A stretch of 64,000 bases of DNA, taken from assembly GCA_003150615.1 (NCBI GenBank), contig QALN01000001.1, positions 1 through 64,000 on the forward strand. Reading direction: 5' to 3'. Below are positions 53,073 through 62,097 of the stretch, one piece after another (positions within the stretch are counted from its first letter, which is position 1; each line of letters begins with the position of its first letter). Below the pieces are notes generated by a model. It saw only the letters and a list, made by a program, of their open reading frames with translations. It did not search any database and was not told the origin of the DNA. Both the position numbers and the translations under genes were made by a program. This DNA comes from Flavobacteriales bacterium (GTDB taxonomy: Bacteria > Bacteroidota > Bacteroidia > Flavobacteriales > UBA1820).

Positions 53073-53801
53073 ATGATGAAAAAGATTTTCCTGACAGCTT
53101 TATTAGCCTCAATATGTTTTTCAGGTTTGTGGGCGCAACAGTTCCACGCCAAGATGGGAGCTTCTTTCGTGACATTGAACGAAAACGGCGAAGATATTGG
53201 CCCCGGTACTTATGCCACGTATTTCGGCTTCGGGTTTGAAGTTCCTTTTGTCCCGAAAAGCCGACAGAGGGTGAGCCTTAAGACAGTGGACCGCTCGTCG
53301 TCCATATTTACGGCCGATTACTGGAACAAGCTGATAAAAGGAGAAGGGTTCGTCGATACCATAAGGACAGTGTATTACGACCGCCGCAAAATACATTTTA
53401 CACTGACGCCTGAGCTTATGTTCAACTATGGCCGCACGTACCAGATGTGGGGAGACGTCAGGAATTCGTACAAGATAAACCAGATGCTGTTCCCGATAGT
53501 GGTAAAATATTATCCTTTCGGTTACCGTGACCGCAGTATGGCCAAGGGATTGAGTCTGCAACTTGTTCCTATGGGTACGTATATGATGGGATTCAAATCC
53601 CGTCTTGGCGACAGCCCTGAGATAAATCTGAAGAAAGAACGCCAGGTGAACTCCGTCGGATTTAACCTTGGTGCGGGTTTAGGATACACATTCGGGTGGT
53701 ACGGATTCGATTTCCGTTATACATGGGGTATGACAGATGTGTATTTCGATAGAAAAAGCCGTATAGATATGCTCCAGATAACGTTTGTAAGCCTGTTCTG
53801 A
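53073..53801 (+). CDS. outer membrane beta-barrel protein
   Basis: 242 residues from the first of two adjacent ATGs at 53073. Signal peptide (KKIFLTALLASICFSGLWA-QQ), then about eight predicted amphipathic strands with aromatic girdle (TYATYFGFGFEVPF, VKYYPFGYRDRSMAKGLSL, FGWYGFDFRYTWGMTD) and a C-terminal Phe (FVSLF). Small porin-like or OmpW/OprF-type barrel; substrate unknown. Confidence 0.8.
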   Translation: MMKKIFLTALLASICFSGLWAQQFHAKMGASFVTLNENGEDIGPGTYATYFGFGFEVPFVPKSRQRVSLKTVDRSSSIFTADYWNKLIKGEGFVDTIRTVYYDRRKIHFTLTPELMFNYGRTYQMWGDVRNSYKINQMLFPIVVKYYPFGYRDRSMAKGLSLQLVPMGTYMMGFKSRLGDSPEINLKKERQVNSVGFNLGAGLGYTFGWYGFDFRYTWGMTDVYFDRKSRIDMLQITFVSLF

Positions 53802-53875
53802 TGCGCAGTATCGAATATGCGTAGCCTGCAACGTACGGTTTATTGTTTATAATATTTTTATTTTCATTACAACAG

Positions 53876-53921
53876 GCGCACCCTACCGCCGGTTTCAGGA
53901 CCGGAAAAGGGTGCGTTTTTT
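53876..53921 (+). terminator. terminator with nested hairpin
   Basis: Outer stem GCGCACCCT/AGGGTGCG encloses CCGG-TTTCAGGA-CCGG and is followed by TTTTTT. Confidence 0.8.
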
Positions 53922-54147
53922 CGTGGTAAACGTATGAATGCTTGTATGATTTCCCGGACCGGTTGTAAATAATAGTAATTATCCGCTTTTCCGGAAGTCA
54001 GGAGATACGGGAGCCGGCAAAGTGGCGTATGGAGCCGGTGTGATGTGTCCGGTATGTATGCCGCAGGGCGCGTTGCAAAAGCCTGATGACAAGACATAGG
54101 TTGTCTGTCTGCCGTATTGCTGAAATACGCAAAGTGGAATTTTTACA

Positions 54148-54250
54148 TCATAAAATAAACTGCAATCCGGCCGGGTTACCCCGCCTGGACAGATATTGCC
54201 AACAGACATTCGATATCAAGCAGGCTATGCCTGCGGGCTCTGCCCGTGAA
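54148..54250. repeat. dispersed two-hairpin repeat, copy 4
   Basis: ATAAAATAAACTGCAATCC, CCGGGTTACCCCG hairpin, TGGACAGATATTGCCAACAG, ACATTCGATATCAA, then CAGGC-TAT-GCCTG and GGGCTCTGCCC. The longest and most complete copy; its left end matches copy 3. Confidence 0.75.
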
Positions 54251-54252
54251 GT

Positions 54253-54286
54253 TTAAATAGTTTATAAGCGGCCATAGTGTTGCATA
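54253..54286. repeat. short dispersed repeat, copy 2
   Basis: TTAAATAGTTTATAAGCGGC followed by CATAGTGTTGCAT, nearly identical to 27351-27383. It directly adjoins the two-hairpin repeat. Confidence 0.6.
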
Positions 54287-54305
54287 TAAAATATACGAAC
54301 AAAAA

Positions 54306-54341
54306 AATACCGAAACACGATTGTTCATGTTTCGGTATTCG
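54306..54341 (-). terminator. terminator of M48 gene
   Basis: ATACCGAAACA...TGTTTCGGTAT with a T-rich flank (ATTTTTTTG) on the minus strand. Confidence 0.75.
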
Positions 54342-54358
54342 ACAGTTTGCAAAAACTG

Positions 54359-55156
54359 TTATTTCCCATCTGTAACCGGCGGCTCGATGTTTTCGGCCAC
54401 GGCTCGTTCTTCCATGCGTTCTATTCTGACATCCAGGTCGGGATGCGTGGAGAACAACTGGTTGATTTTACTGCTTTTTTCAGCTCCGTCCTGCATTTGT
54501 TTGAGCCGGCGGAATGAATAAGACATAGCCCACGGGTTTTTGCCCGCTTTTTTCAGAAATTCATATCCGTAATCGTCAGCGTCACGTTCTTGTTTTTGCG
54601 AGTAGGTAGCATTTACCAACGCTTCGCCTAAGTCGCCCAACTGCGATTCGGTCAGGGCAGCGGCCTTCCCCCCGTTCGATGACACGCCGTCTTTAAGCGC
54701 CGAAGTCAAAAGGGCGGTGCGGAAGCCTTTTTTGGAATCGCGGTGAGCGATATGTCCCACCTCATGGCCTATGACACCAAGCAGTTCCTCGTCGGTCATG
54801 ATGTCCATCAGTGACGAAAATACGCGTATGCTGCCGTCGGCACAAGCGAAAGCGTTTACGTCGATCACATCGTAGACTTTGAAATTAAGGGGTATTCCGT
54901 CGGCGTCGGTCAGCCCTTCGGTGAGTTTGTTTAAGCGGATAGTGTAGGGATTGTCCGCGTCACACACAGGATTGTGTTCGTCCATCCAGTCGATGTACTC
55001 TTTGACGTATTCCGCCATCTGTTCGTCGGTAAGAGTTGCGGCCTGTGCGATTTTGGAGGCTCCGCCTATCGCCTTTTTCAGATTGAATTGAGCTGTTGCC
55101 GGCATGGCACATGTTACACAGCACACGGCAACAATGCATTTGATAATGTTGTTCAT
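54359..55156 (-). CDS. M48-family metallopeptidase
   Basis: 265 residues. Signal peptide (MNNIIKCIVAVCCVTCAMPA-TAQ). Zinc motif HEVGH (His131, His135) in LLGVIGHEVGHIAHRDSKK, and the third ligand Glu in KQERDADDYGYEFLKKAG. Periplasmic, Oma1/LoiP-like protease without extra membrane helices. Single gene; a role in envelope quality control is likely by family. Confidence 0.92.
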   Translation of the reverse strand: MNNIIKCIVAVCCVTCAMPATAQFNLKKAIGGASKIAQAATLTDEQMAEYVKEYIDWMDEHNPVCDADNPYTIRLNKLTEGLTDADGIPLNFKVYDVIDVNAFACADGSIRVFSSLMDIMTDEELLGVIGHEVGHIAHRDSKKGFRTALLTSALKDGVSSNGGKAAALTESQLGDLGEALVNATYSQKQERDADDYGYEFLKKAGKNPWAMSYSFRRLKQMQDGAEKSSKINQLFSTHPDLDVRIERMEERAVAENIEPPVTDGK

Positions 55157-55307
55157 AAGCTATATAAATAGTAAATATTGTCGGATATCCTGAAAAAACA
55201 CCCGCGAAAATACTAAAAATACCTTATACATGAATTTCAATACGGTATTTTTTATATTCCGTAAAATGTCGTTTTAATGGCGGGGATGCGGTATGCGGAT
55301 ATTTCTT

Positions 55308-55315
55308 TAATTTTG
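55308..55315 (+). promoter_or_regulatory. -7 box TAATTTTG
   Basis: TAATTTTG, 31 bases before the ATG at 55347. Confidence 0.55.
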
Positions 55316-55346
55316 CTGAGCGATTTAATTCATTGCCGGTAGATTT

Positions 55347-55895
55347 ATGAATAGTAAACTGATAAGTGCAGGACGTTTTCTGGTCGCAGTTGTTGTGCTT
55401 GCATTGGGTGTATTCGGGTATGTGTGTTTTGAAAGGACGCTTGTCGTATGGTGGTGGCCGGTAGCGGCATCGGCTTTTGTGGTGCTGTTGTCCGTTCCTT
55501 TGTTTTACAACAGATGGCAATGGCTGACTGGAACATCCGGTTCTGTCAACTTACTGTGCCATGTGTATGTCGTCGGATTAGTATGTTACTCATTTCTGTT
55601 GGGGGGTAATTCCCTGTTGGCGGATTCGTCTTCCGCACATGATGAAGAAGGACTCGTGCTGAAAAAAGAGACGACTACCAAAACTATTGTCAACAGGTCG
55701 GGGAGGCGCTATCGTTATACACGTAGGGTCACACATTACTATTATCTTACGGTACGCTTTGCCGATGGTACATGCAAAAAGATTCCCGTTCCGCTCTCTA
55801 CATACAATCGTTCGCGTGAAGACAAACCTTGCATTTTCGTTATGCAGAAAGGGTTTTTCGGCTTCCGCGTCGTTAAATCTGCAAAGACGCCATAA
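55347..55895 (+). CDS. membrane protein of unknown function
   Basis: 182 residues. Three predicted membrane helices (about 8-27, 33-52, 68-88), then a hydrophilic domain with a basic patch RSGRRYRYTRRVTHYYYLTV and a small C-terminal domain. I do not recognise the family. It stands alone. Confidence 0.7.
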   Translation: MNSKLISAGRFLVAVVVLALGVFGYVCFERTLVVWWWPVAASAFVVLLSVPLFYNRWQWLTGTSGSVNLLCHVYVVGLVCYSFLLGGNSLLADSSSAHDEEGLVLKKETTTKTIVNRSGRRYRYTRRVTHYYYLTVRFADGTCKKIPVPLSTYNRSREDKPCIFVMQKGFFGFRVVKSAKTP

Positions 55896-56234
55896 CTGCC
55901 GTTCGCTTCATTGAACTCCGGGTTTTATATCCTGTTATGCTGTTTATTTCTATTTCGCTTTCTTTAGGTGTCCCGGTTCGGATTGAACAGAAAATCAACC
56001 TGTGACGTCGTATTGGCCGGCAGTCATTCCCTTCGTGTATTTATAGGTTGATTTTCCTTTTTACGAATTTTTTTCGCAAAAGCAAAAAAATAATGTTAAT
56101 ATTTCTTCGTGAATGGAAATATAGATATATTTGTAAATGATTTTAGCGAATACTATTGTGTTTTAATTATTTAGGGGCCACTAATAACGGTATAGACAAT
56201 TAACACTATATTTTAACCATAAATTCAATTTATT
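55896..56234. other. intergenic region with wide-loop inverted repeat
   Basis: About 340 bases without a gene. GAAAATCAACCT (55990-56001) and its perfect complement (56045-56056) are 43 bases apart, followed by a T-rich stretch. TATATTTG at 56126-56133 drives the histone-like gene. Confidence 0.5.
56126..56133 (+). promoter_or_regulatory. -7 box TATATTTG for histone H1-like gene
   Basis: TATATTTG, giving a leader of about 95 bases. Confidence 0.6.
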
Positions 56235-56408
56235 ATGAGAAATTTACTCGATCAAATCAAACAGGACATCGATAACTTCGTAAAAGATGCGGAGGCTCAT
56301 GTAGCTAAAGGCAATAAAGCCGCTGGAACACGTGCCCGTAAGGTTTCTTTGGAAATATCCAAAAAATTCAAGGAATTCCGCAAGAAATCCATCGATGCCG
56401 CTAAGTAA
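56235..56408 (+). CDS. histone H1-like (Hc1-type) DNA-binding protein
   Basis: 57 residues. LLDQIKQDIDNFVKDAEAHV then KGNKAAGTRARKVSLEI and KKFKEFRKKSIDAAK: a short, lysine-rich amphipathic helical protein matching the small histone H1/Hc1-type proteins found across Bacteroidota. Probably a nucleoid protein. It has its own promoter and a strong terminator, which fits high expression. Confidence 0.88.
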   Translation: MRNLLDQIKQDIDNFVKDAEAHVAKGNKAAGTRARKVSLEISKKFKEFRKKSIDAAK

Positions 56409-56422
56409 CTTTTTACTTTCAG

Positions 56423-56464
56423 TATAAAAAATCGCCGGCGATAGATATTCGCCGGCGATTTTTT
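56423..56464 (+). terminator. terminator
   Basis: AAAAAATCGCCGGCGA-TAGATAT-TCGCCGGCGATTTTTT. Confidence 0.92.
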
Positions 56465-56504
56465 CTTTTTACGTATCGGACATTCCTCATCATGTCCGGG
56501 GAAT

Positions 56505-57305
56505 CTATTTTTTGGAACGTGTCCTCAGGTCTATAAGGTTGTAACTTACGGTAATGGTTCCCCTCATGTTGAGCATCTTGTAGTCGAAATATTTGTTGTC
56601 GTTGGTAAAGATATCCTTGAAGCCCATCATGACCCTTATGCCAAGGTTCAGTCTGGAGAACATGTTTTTCTCATAGCCCACCAGGACACCTGCATCCCAT
56701 GAGCCGAGCGACGAATCGAAGTTCATGTCTATGGGTGATTCAGGCATTACTGAGTTTTCGAACTGGTCAGGTTCGTTGCCTACGTAGCCTTTTGTTGCTG
56801 AAACGTGGAACTCGTTGTCGAGATAGTACGCCCCGAATGCGCCGAACACAAGTCTGTGGCTTCCGCCTGATGTGAATGCGTATTTTGCATATACAGGTAT
56901 TTCGAGCATTGTGAACGACATGTGCATTTTTGCAGTTCCGGAGTAATACTGTGTTTTTTTCACTCCCTGGTCGGTTCCTTCGAACTTCTGGTTTTCCACG
57001 CGGGCATCGGCGTCAAGACCTATTTTCTTGTAGGTGATTTCTGTTCCGAGCGCCCATTTTCTGTCTTTCAGAGGTATCGTTATCCTCGCGCCGAGCGATA
57101 CGGACAGTTGGGGATACGGGTTGAACTTGTCCGGTATATTGCTCAGCGGAACGGGTATCGCTCCGCCTATGTCGGTTCCTATCTGTACGCCGAGCGAAAT
57201 ACGGCGTTTTAAAACTGTGGTGTCCGCGCTGTTTTCAGTGTCTGCTGAAGCGTGCATGGCGATAAGGCAGAACATTGCGCAGAGTATATATATCCTTTTT
57301 TTCAT
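56505..57305 (-). CDS. PorT-type outer membrane beta-barrel protein
   Basis: 266 residues. Signal peptide (KKRIYILCAMFCLIAMHASA). About eight strands (ISLGVQIGTDIGG, LSVSLGARITIPL, LEIPVYAKYAFTSGG, HRLVFGAFGAYYLD, LNLGIRVMMGFKDIF) resembling the PorT/outer membrane beta-barrel domain. Follows the PCMD lipoprotein gene by 23 bases, a pairing common in Bacteroidota. Function unknown. Confidence 0.82.
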   Translation of the reverse strand: MKKRIYILCAMFCLIAMHASADTENSADTTVLKRRISLGVQIGTDIGGAIPVPLSNIPDKFNPYPQLSVSLGARITIPLKDRKWALGTEITYKKIGLDADARVENQKFEGTDQGVKKTQYYSGTAKMHMSFTMLEIPVYAKYAFTSGGSHRLVFGAFGAYYLDNEFHVSATKGYVGNEPDQFENSVMPESPIDMNFDSSLGSWDAGVLVGYEKNMFSRLNLGIRVMMGFKDIFTNDNKYFDYKMLNMRGTITVSYNLIDLRTRSKK

Positions 57306-57328
57306 TTTTTTTCTTTCCTGACGGTTGT

Positions 57329-58459
57329 TTAATAATTGAGTTTAACGTTGTCAACCAGAAGCAGGCTGCCTTCTGCCGCTTCGAAATAGTCTCCGCGCCA
57401 ACTGGAGGTGAGTACAATGACGATGTGCGTCGGTTGTGTACGGGTGTCGGTGTAGTTAACAACGATGGTTTTGTCGGTCCAACCGTTGGTGTTGTCAAGG
57501 AACGCTTCGCCGCGTCCCAGTACCGTCACGCCTTCCACCGGGTCTCCGTGATATTCCAGTTTGCCCGGGCCGTCGAAATGGATTATTTCTATCCATGCGC
57601 GTCCGCGGTCGACGCCGTCGAGGTTGATGAATTTATTGTTTTCCACTTTCTGGAGCTGGGCTCCGGGTTTGTAGTTCACGCTGACGGTCATCGAAACAGG
57701 GCGTTTTATGAACGGAGAGCCGAAGAAAGTCATCTGTTTCGGGTCTTCGAGATTTACGGTGGAGGAGAAATTACCGGTGAACATGGTGGCGGCTGCCATA
57801 GTGCGGTACACGAAGTCCACTTTTTTTGTCAGCAGTTCGGCGCACAATCCGTTGGGCCCGTCGACAGGGTGTGTGCCCTGCACGAAGAAGTTATTGGCCG
57901 TGCTCCAGTAGTTGTTGCCTTCGATAGGCGTGCCGTCTATGTTTATTTTGGTGCCAGTGCCGGTCCACGATTCAAAATCGCTGTTGGGGATCTGGAACAG
58001 GTCTTCAAGGTATCCGCCGCCGCCTTCGCTGTTATCTTCCAGCGAGATAGTGTATTCGTTTACCAGTCCGCTCTCGGCCACCAGGCGGAAGACGTATTTG
58101 TCGCCGTAGCCGAATACCAGCGGTTCCATGAATGTCCATTGTACAGGTTCGGTATTTCCTGACAGGCTAACAGGTTCGTAAAATATTTTCTGTTGGCCTG
58201 AAAATACCGGGTCGGCAAGTATTGCCACAGGGTAATCGGAGCGGGAAGCATCCGTTTTTATTATTATTTTGTTGCCTTTTGGATTGTCAGGAGTAGGTTC
58301 TATTCTGACTTCTTCAACTGTTATGCCTTCAGGAGCTATTCCGCTTACCTGAAAACTTTCGACCGAAGTCTGGTCGCTTAGTTTGTTCACCTTATCGCAT
58401 GAAGAGAAAGCGAGGCAGAATACGGCTGCCAACAAGGCGGTTTTTCGGATGTTTGACAT
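57329..58459 (-). CDS. PCMD-domain lipoprotein
   Basis: 376 residues. Lipobox FSSC (Cys21). N-terminal region with DUF-like sandwich (EGITVEEVRIEPTPDNPKGN) and a C-terminal PCMD (putative carbohydrate metabolism) domain of about 200 residues (FQIPNSDFESWTGTGTKINI, GNNYWSTANNFFVQGTHPVD, RPVSMTVSVNYKPGA, GWTDKTIVVNYTDTRTQPTH, SSWRGDYFEAAEGSLLLVDN). Probably surface-exposed and carbohydrate-binding by fold. First gene of the pair; -7 box at 58494-58501. Confidence 0.85.
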   Translation of the reverse strand: MSNIRKTALLAAVFCLAFSSCDKVNKLSDQTSVESFQVSGIAPEGITVEEVRIEPTPDNPKGNKIIIKTDASRSDYPVAILADPVFSGQQKIFYEPVSLSGNTEPVQWTFMEPLVFGYGDKYVFRLVAESGLVNEYTISLEDNSEGGGGYLEDLFQIPNSDFESWTGTGTKINIDGTPIEGNNYWSTANNFFVQGTHPVDGPNGLCAELLTKKVDFVYRTMAAATMFTGNFSSTVNLEDPKQMTFFGSPFIKRPVSMTVSVNYKPGAQLQKVENNKFINLDGVDRGRAWIEIIHFDGPGKLEYHGDPVEGVTVLGRGEAFLDNTNGWTDKTIVVNYTDTRTQPTHIVIVLTSSWRGDYFEAAEGSLLLVDNVKLNY

Positions 58460-58493
58460 CGATTTCGGTTTTTTTAATTAATTACAAGCCTGG

Positions 58494-58501
58494 CAAATGT
58501 A
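58494..58501 (-). promoter_or_regulatory. -7 box TACATTTG for PCMD-PorT pair
   Basis: TACATTTG on the minus strand, 35 bases before the ATG at 58459. Confidence 0.6.
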
Positions 58502-58636
58502 TTAATTTACGATTAAGGGACTAACTTTTTTTCACATTATTTATGTTAAATTTAGCATTTGCGCTTGCGGATACGGACAAATGTCACCATTTTTGTAAAT
58601 GCTTTGAATTAGTTTATGAACGCCAGAGTGTCGGCT

Positions 58637-58656
58637 CGTTCCGTACCGGCGGAACG
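58637..58656. promoter_or_regulatory. palindrome, possible TetR operator
   Basis: CGTTCCG-TACCGG-CGGAACG is an inverted repeat with 7-base arms about 65 bases before the TetR-family gene, placed well for autoregulation. Confidence 0.45.
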
Positions 58657-58721
58657 GAATTATAAAACGGTTTGTGAACGGGCAGAGTTTTTACGTCTGA
58701 ATAATAGTTGTTTGATAGATT

Positions 58722-59342
58722 ATGCCAAATAAGCCCCTGTCCAGCGAAGCTGAGGAAAAAATATTGCGCGCGGCACAGACCGTGTTCGTAAAGAAAGGTT
58801 ATAAAGGGGCCACTACGCGCGATATAGCTGCCGAAGCCGGTATTACGTCCCCTCTTTTGAATTATTATTTCAGGAGCAAGGAAAACATCTTCCATATAGT
58901 TTACGAAAGGGCGTTCAGCAGCCTGTACCGGAATGTTTATCCGGCTATAATGAGCGACGAGCCGCTTTTGGAGAAAATTCCGAAACTGATCGACGGCATG
59001 CTGACCGAACTGCTCGAAAATCCCGATGTGCCGATATTCATATTCAACGAGATAACACAAAGCCCGGACAAGCTAGTGGAAAAATTCCGCCGCAAGATAA
59101 ACATAATGGAGGTGTACAAGAAATTCGCCAAAAGCGTTTATGATGAGGTGGAAAGAGGAACAATACGTCCCGTACGTCCTATAACACTGCTTATAAACAT
59201 ACAGTCGTTGTGCATATATCCGTTTCTGGCCCGGCCGCTCATATGCGAGGTGTCGGATCTGTCGTACCGCGAATATATGAAAGTGCTGTCCACACGTCGT
59301 GACGAGATAGTGGAGATGGTGATGAACGATATAAAATTATAA
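58722..59342 (+). CDS. TetR/AcrR-family transcriptional regulator
   Basis: 206 residues. N-terminal HTH at about 12-58 (ILRAAQTVFVKKGYKGATTR, DIAAEAGITSPLLNYYFRSK, ENIFHIVYERAF), then a helical ligand domain. Target and ligand unknown. A palindrome at 58637-58656 may be its operator. Confidence 0.9.
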   Translation: MPNKPLSSEAEEKILRAAQTVFVKKGYKGATTRDIAAEAGITSPLLNYYFRSKENIFHIVYERAFSSLYRNVYPAIMSDEPLLEKIPKLIDGMLTELLENPDVPIFIFNEITQSPDKLVEKFRRKINIMEVYKKFAKSVYDEVERGTIRPVRPITLLINIQSLCIYPFLARPLICEVSDLSYREYMKVLSTRRDEIVEMVMNDIKL

Positions 59343-59361
59343 TGCATTTTTTTTATTGCGT

Positions 59362-59414
59362 TAAAACGGGAAAAGCCGGAAAGACATATGCCTTTCCGGC
59401 TTTTCCCGTTTTTA
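59362..59414. terminator. bidirectional terminator
   Basis: AAAACGGGAAAAGCCGGAAAG pairs with CTTTCCGGCTTTTCCCGTTTTT, between convergent genes. Confidence 0.9.
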
Positions 59415-59438
59415 AGGGATTTATGGGCGGGATAATCC

Positions 59439-60920
59439 TTATTCCTTTTTTTCCAAGGCGTCGTTTTCCGGGACAGGCGCGCACATGAGCGTCATAATGC
59501 CTATATCGGCGTCGTTTTCGGACATCAGTGTCAGCCCGTCGTTTTCTTCTATTACGGTAGAACCGTTTGGGGCGAAATATTTCCCGTTCCTGTAAATGAG
59601 TATTATGAGTACCGACTGAGGTATCTTAAGTTCCACTATTTTCTTACCTACCATTGCTGAACCGTGTTCCACACGAGTTTCGACCAGTTCGCTCTGGAAA
59701 CTCTCGGATATCTCGTAGTCAAGTGGATGCGCGTTGGCGTCGCTCGCAGGAAGGTCGAGTTTGAGTATCCGTGCCATAAACGGAAGCGAGGTGCCTTGTA
59801 TCAGCACTGAAGATACGGATATGAAAAACACGATATTGAATATGGTTTCTGCATGAGGTACGCCAGATACCAGAGCGTATGTGGCAAAGACTATAGGCAC
59901 TGCTCCGCGAAGTCCGCCCCACGATATGAATATCTTGTCACGTACCGAGAATTTAGACAGTGCCATCAGTATGAATACCACCAGTGGCCGTGCCACGAAT
60001 ATCATGAACAGCGATATCACTATGCCTATTCCCATCACTGGCACTATGTGCGAAGGATATACCAGGAGTCCGAGCATGAGGAACATCACCACCTGCATGA
60101 GCCATGCAAGTCCGTCATTGAACCGCATAAGGCTCTTTTTGTGTACAAAACTCCTGTTGCCAAGTATCACGGCCGATATGTAAACGGCCAAGAACCCGTT
60201 TCCGCCTATAAGGTCAGTAGCCGAGAACGCCAGCAGGGCCAGCGATATGCCTAATACCGGGTAAAGGCCGTCGGTGTCGAGCTTTATTTTGTTTATCGTC
60301 CATACCATGGCCCGTCCGAATGCCCATCCGGCAATAGTTCCGAAAACTATCGACTGTAACAGCATGAGCGCCATCATGCCGAACGATGTGTCGGGTGATT
60401 GTATCAGGTATATGAACGTGGTGGTCATGATGAATGCCATAGGGTCGTTACTTCCGCTTTCCAGCTCCAGCAGCGGGCGCAGATTGTGTTTGAGGCCCAT
60501 CTTACGGCTTCGGAATACGCCGAATACCGCAGCCGCGTCCGTGGAAGACACTATCGAGCCTATGAGCATGGATACCAGAAATGAAAAATCGGTTACCAGA
60601 TATACAAAGTAACCGACTACGAATACAGAACAGAGTACCCCGAGCGTTGACAGTATGACACCTTCGCGCAGGACCGGTTTTATGGTCGAGAGTTTGGTTT
60701 CGAGCCCTCCGGAGAACATTATGAATATAAGGGCGACGTTGCCGATGAACTGCGCGAAACCGTAGTCGTCGAACTCTATGCCGCCGATGCCTTCCGAGCC
60801 TCCGAGTATTCCGGTGACCAGAAAGAGCAGCAGCGCCGGTACGCCGAAACGGTACGATGTTTTACTAAGTACGATACTTGTCAGGAGCAGCAGTGCTCCA
60901 AGGAATATGAAATGGGTCAT
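59439..60920 (-). CDS. potassium/proton antiporter (CPA1, CvrA/NhaP2-like)
   Basis: 493 residues. About 12 membrane helices with SSTDAAAVFGVFRSRKMGLK (ion-binding Asp), ELESGSNDPMAFIMTTTF and ISWGGLRGAVPIVFATYAL, then a C-terminal TrkA_C-like regulatory domain (about 415-475; VGKKIVELKIPQSVLIILIY). Exports K+ (or Na+) in exchange for H+. Confidence 0.9.
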   Translation of the reverse strand: MTHFIFLGALLLLTSIVLSKTSYRFGVPALLLFLVTGILGGSEGIGGIEFDDYGFAQFIGNVALIFIMFSGGLETKLSTIKPVLREGVILSTLGVLCSVFVVGYFVYLVTDFSFLVSMLIGSIVSSTDAAAVFGVFRSRKMGLKHNLRPLLELESGSNDPMAFIMTTTFIYLIQSPDTSFGMMALMLLQSIVFGTIAGWAFGRAMVWTINKIKLDTDGLYPVLGISLALLAFSATDLIGGNGFLAVYISAVILGNRSFVHKKSLMRFNDGLAWLMQVVMFLMLGLLVYPSHIVPVMGIGIVISLFMIFVARPLVVFILMALSKFSVRDKIFISWGGLRGAVPIVFATYALVSGVPHAETIFNIVFFISVSSVLIQGTSLPFMARILKLDLPASDANAHPLDYEISESFQSELVETRVEHGSAMVGKKIVELKIPQSVLIILIYRNGKYFAPNGSTVIEENDGLTLMSENDADIGIMTLMCAPVPENDALEKKE

Positions 60921-60950
60921 AAAGAAGGTTTGTATTACCGCAAAAAGCGG

Positions 60951-61886
60951 TCAGACTTTAAGGTTGCCTTTTTGTTTCTGGAGGCTAAAATACTTATTTA
61001 ACCTGACAAACGGGTTGTTTTCACGGTTTTTATTTAAGATTACCAGTGTTACGGCACACATTATCAGTATGAAACCTATTATCGTGCGGTAACTGAAATC
61101 CTCTCCGAAATACAGTATGCCCACTATGAGGGCTGTCAAGGGCTCTGCCGAACCGAGTATGGACGTCACCACCGAGCCTGCGTTTTTCACAGCCTTTATC
61201 AGCGCAATGTTCGGTATGACTGTGGATATGATTGCAAGTCCGGTTATCATACTCCACTGGAATGCGCCTTCGGGCTGTCTTATTCCACCGTCTATGACCG
61301 TACTGAGTGCGAACACCGCCGAACCGATTACGAATATGTAAAACATCATCGGCATGCTGTCCAGCCGGCTTACCGACGATCGGTTTACCATAATAAGGTA
61401 AATGGCATATGCGAAAATGGTCGACCCGGCAAGCAACAGGCCTTTGGTGTTCAGCGGGGCGGCGGTGTTCCAACTCAGGAGCGCCACTCCGGTGATTGCC
61501 AGCAGCATGGCTGTAAAAATAGTCTTTGATTTCCTTTCCTTGAATACGAATACCATTATCGCGGTAACTGCTACCGGGTACATGAAGTGTATCGTGGTCG
61601 CTATACCGCTGGGTATATACACATATGACCGTACGAGGCATGTTCCGGACAACACGTAAAGCACTGCCAGAAATGCAAGTATAGCCAGTTGCCGCCCTGT
61701 CACCCTTAAGTTGACACGCCCTGCCGCGCATACTGCAGACACGATAACGGCCGAAATAAGAAATCTGTAAAACAGAAGCGAGGAAACTGGCAGCCCCATA
61801 TCTATCAGCGGTTTGGAGAAAAGGGGCAGAAATCCGAATGTCACGGAAGCCAGAAGAGCGAACGATATTCCTTTTATGTTGTTCAT
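60951..61886 (-). CDS. EamA/DMT family transporter
   Basis: 311 residues from the ATG at 61886 (MNNIKGISFALLASVTFGFL); a Met three residues earlier (61895) is also possible. About ten membrane helices in two EamA halves; VISTVIPNIALIKAVKNAGS and SILGSAEPLTALIVGILYFG are typical. The -7 box TACATTTG at 61945-61952 supports this region as the start. Substrate unknown. Confidence 0.87.
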   Translation of the reverse strand: MNNIKGISFALLASVTFGFLPLFSKPLIDMGLPVSSLLFYRFLISAVIVSAVCAAGRVNLRVTGRQLAILAFLAVLYVLSGTCLVRSYVYIPSGIATTIHFMYPVAVTAIMVFVFKERKSKTIFTAMLLAITGVALLSWNTAAPLNTKGLLLAGSTIFAYAIYLIMVNRSSVSRLDSMPMMFYIFVIGSAVFALSTVIDGGIRQPEGAFQWSMITGLAIISTVIPNIALIKAVKNAGSVVTSILGSAEPLTALIVGILYFGEDFSYRTIIGFILIMCAVTLVILNKNRENNPFVRLNKYFSLQKQKGNLKV

Positions 61887-61944
61887 TTGTCGCATGTTGT
61901 GTCTTTTTGCGCGCCGGTGTCGCGGCATTTGTCCGCCGGATGTG

Positions 61945-61952
61945 CAAATGTA
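61945..61952 (-). promoter_or_regulatory. -7 box TACATTTG
   Basis: TACATTTG on the minus strand, about 59 bases before the EamA start. Confidence 0.55.
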
Positions 61953-62097
61953 GTGCATTTAAGTTCATGTGGGATTTTTATATAAGCATTGCGGATGTTA
62001 AATCAACACGTGCTGTTTTTACGGTGTGTTATACATTTTTTTCGTAAATTGCACTTTTTACAAAACAGCCCGGCAATACGATAATTTCATATTGAAT

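Larger units (their letters stand above)
53802..54358. other. intergenic region with terminator and repeats
   Basis: About 560 bases between convergent genes with no supported gene. It holds a terminator (53876-53921), the two-hairpin repeat copy 4 (54148-54250), the short repeat copy 2 (54253-54286) and a terminator for the M48 gene (54306-54341). Confidence 0.6.
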
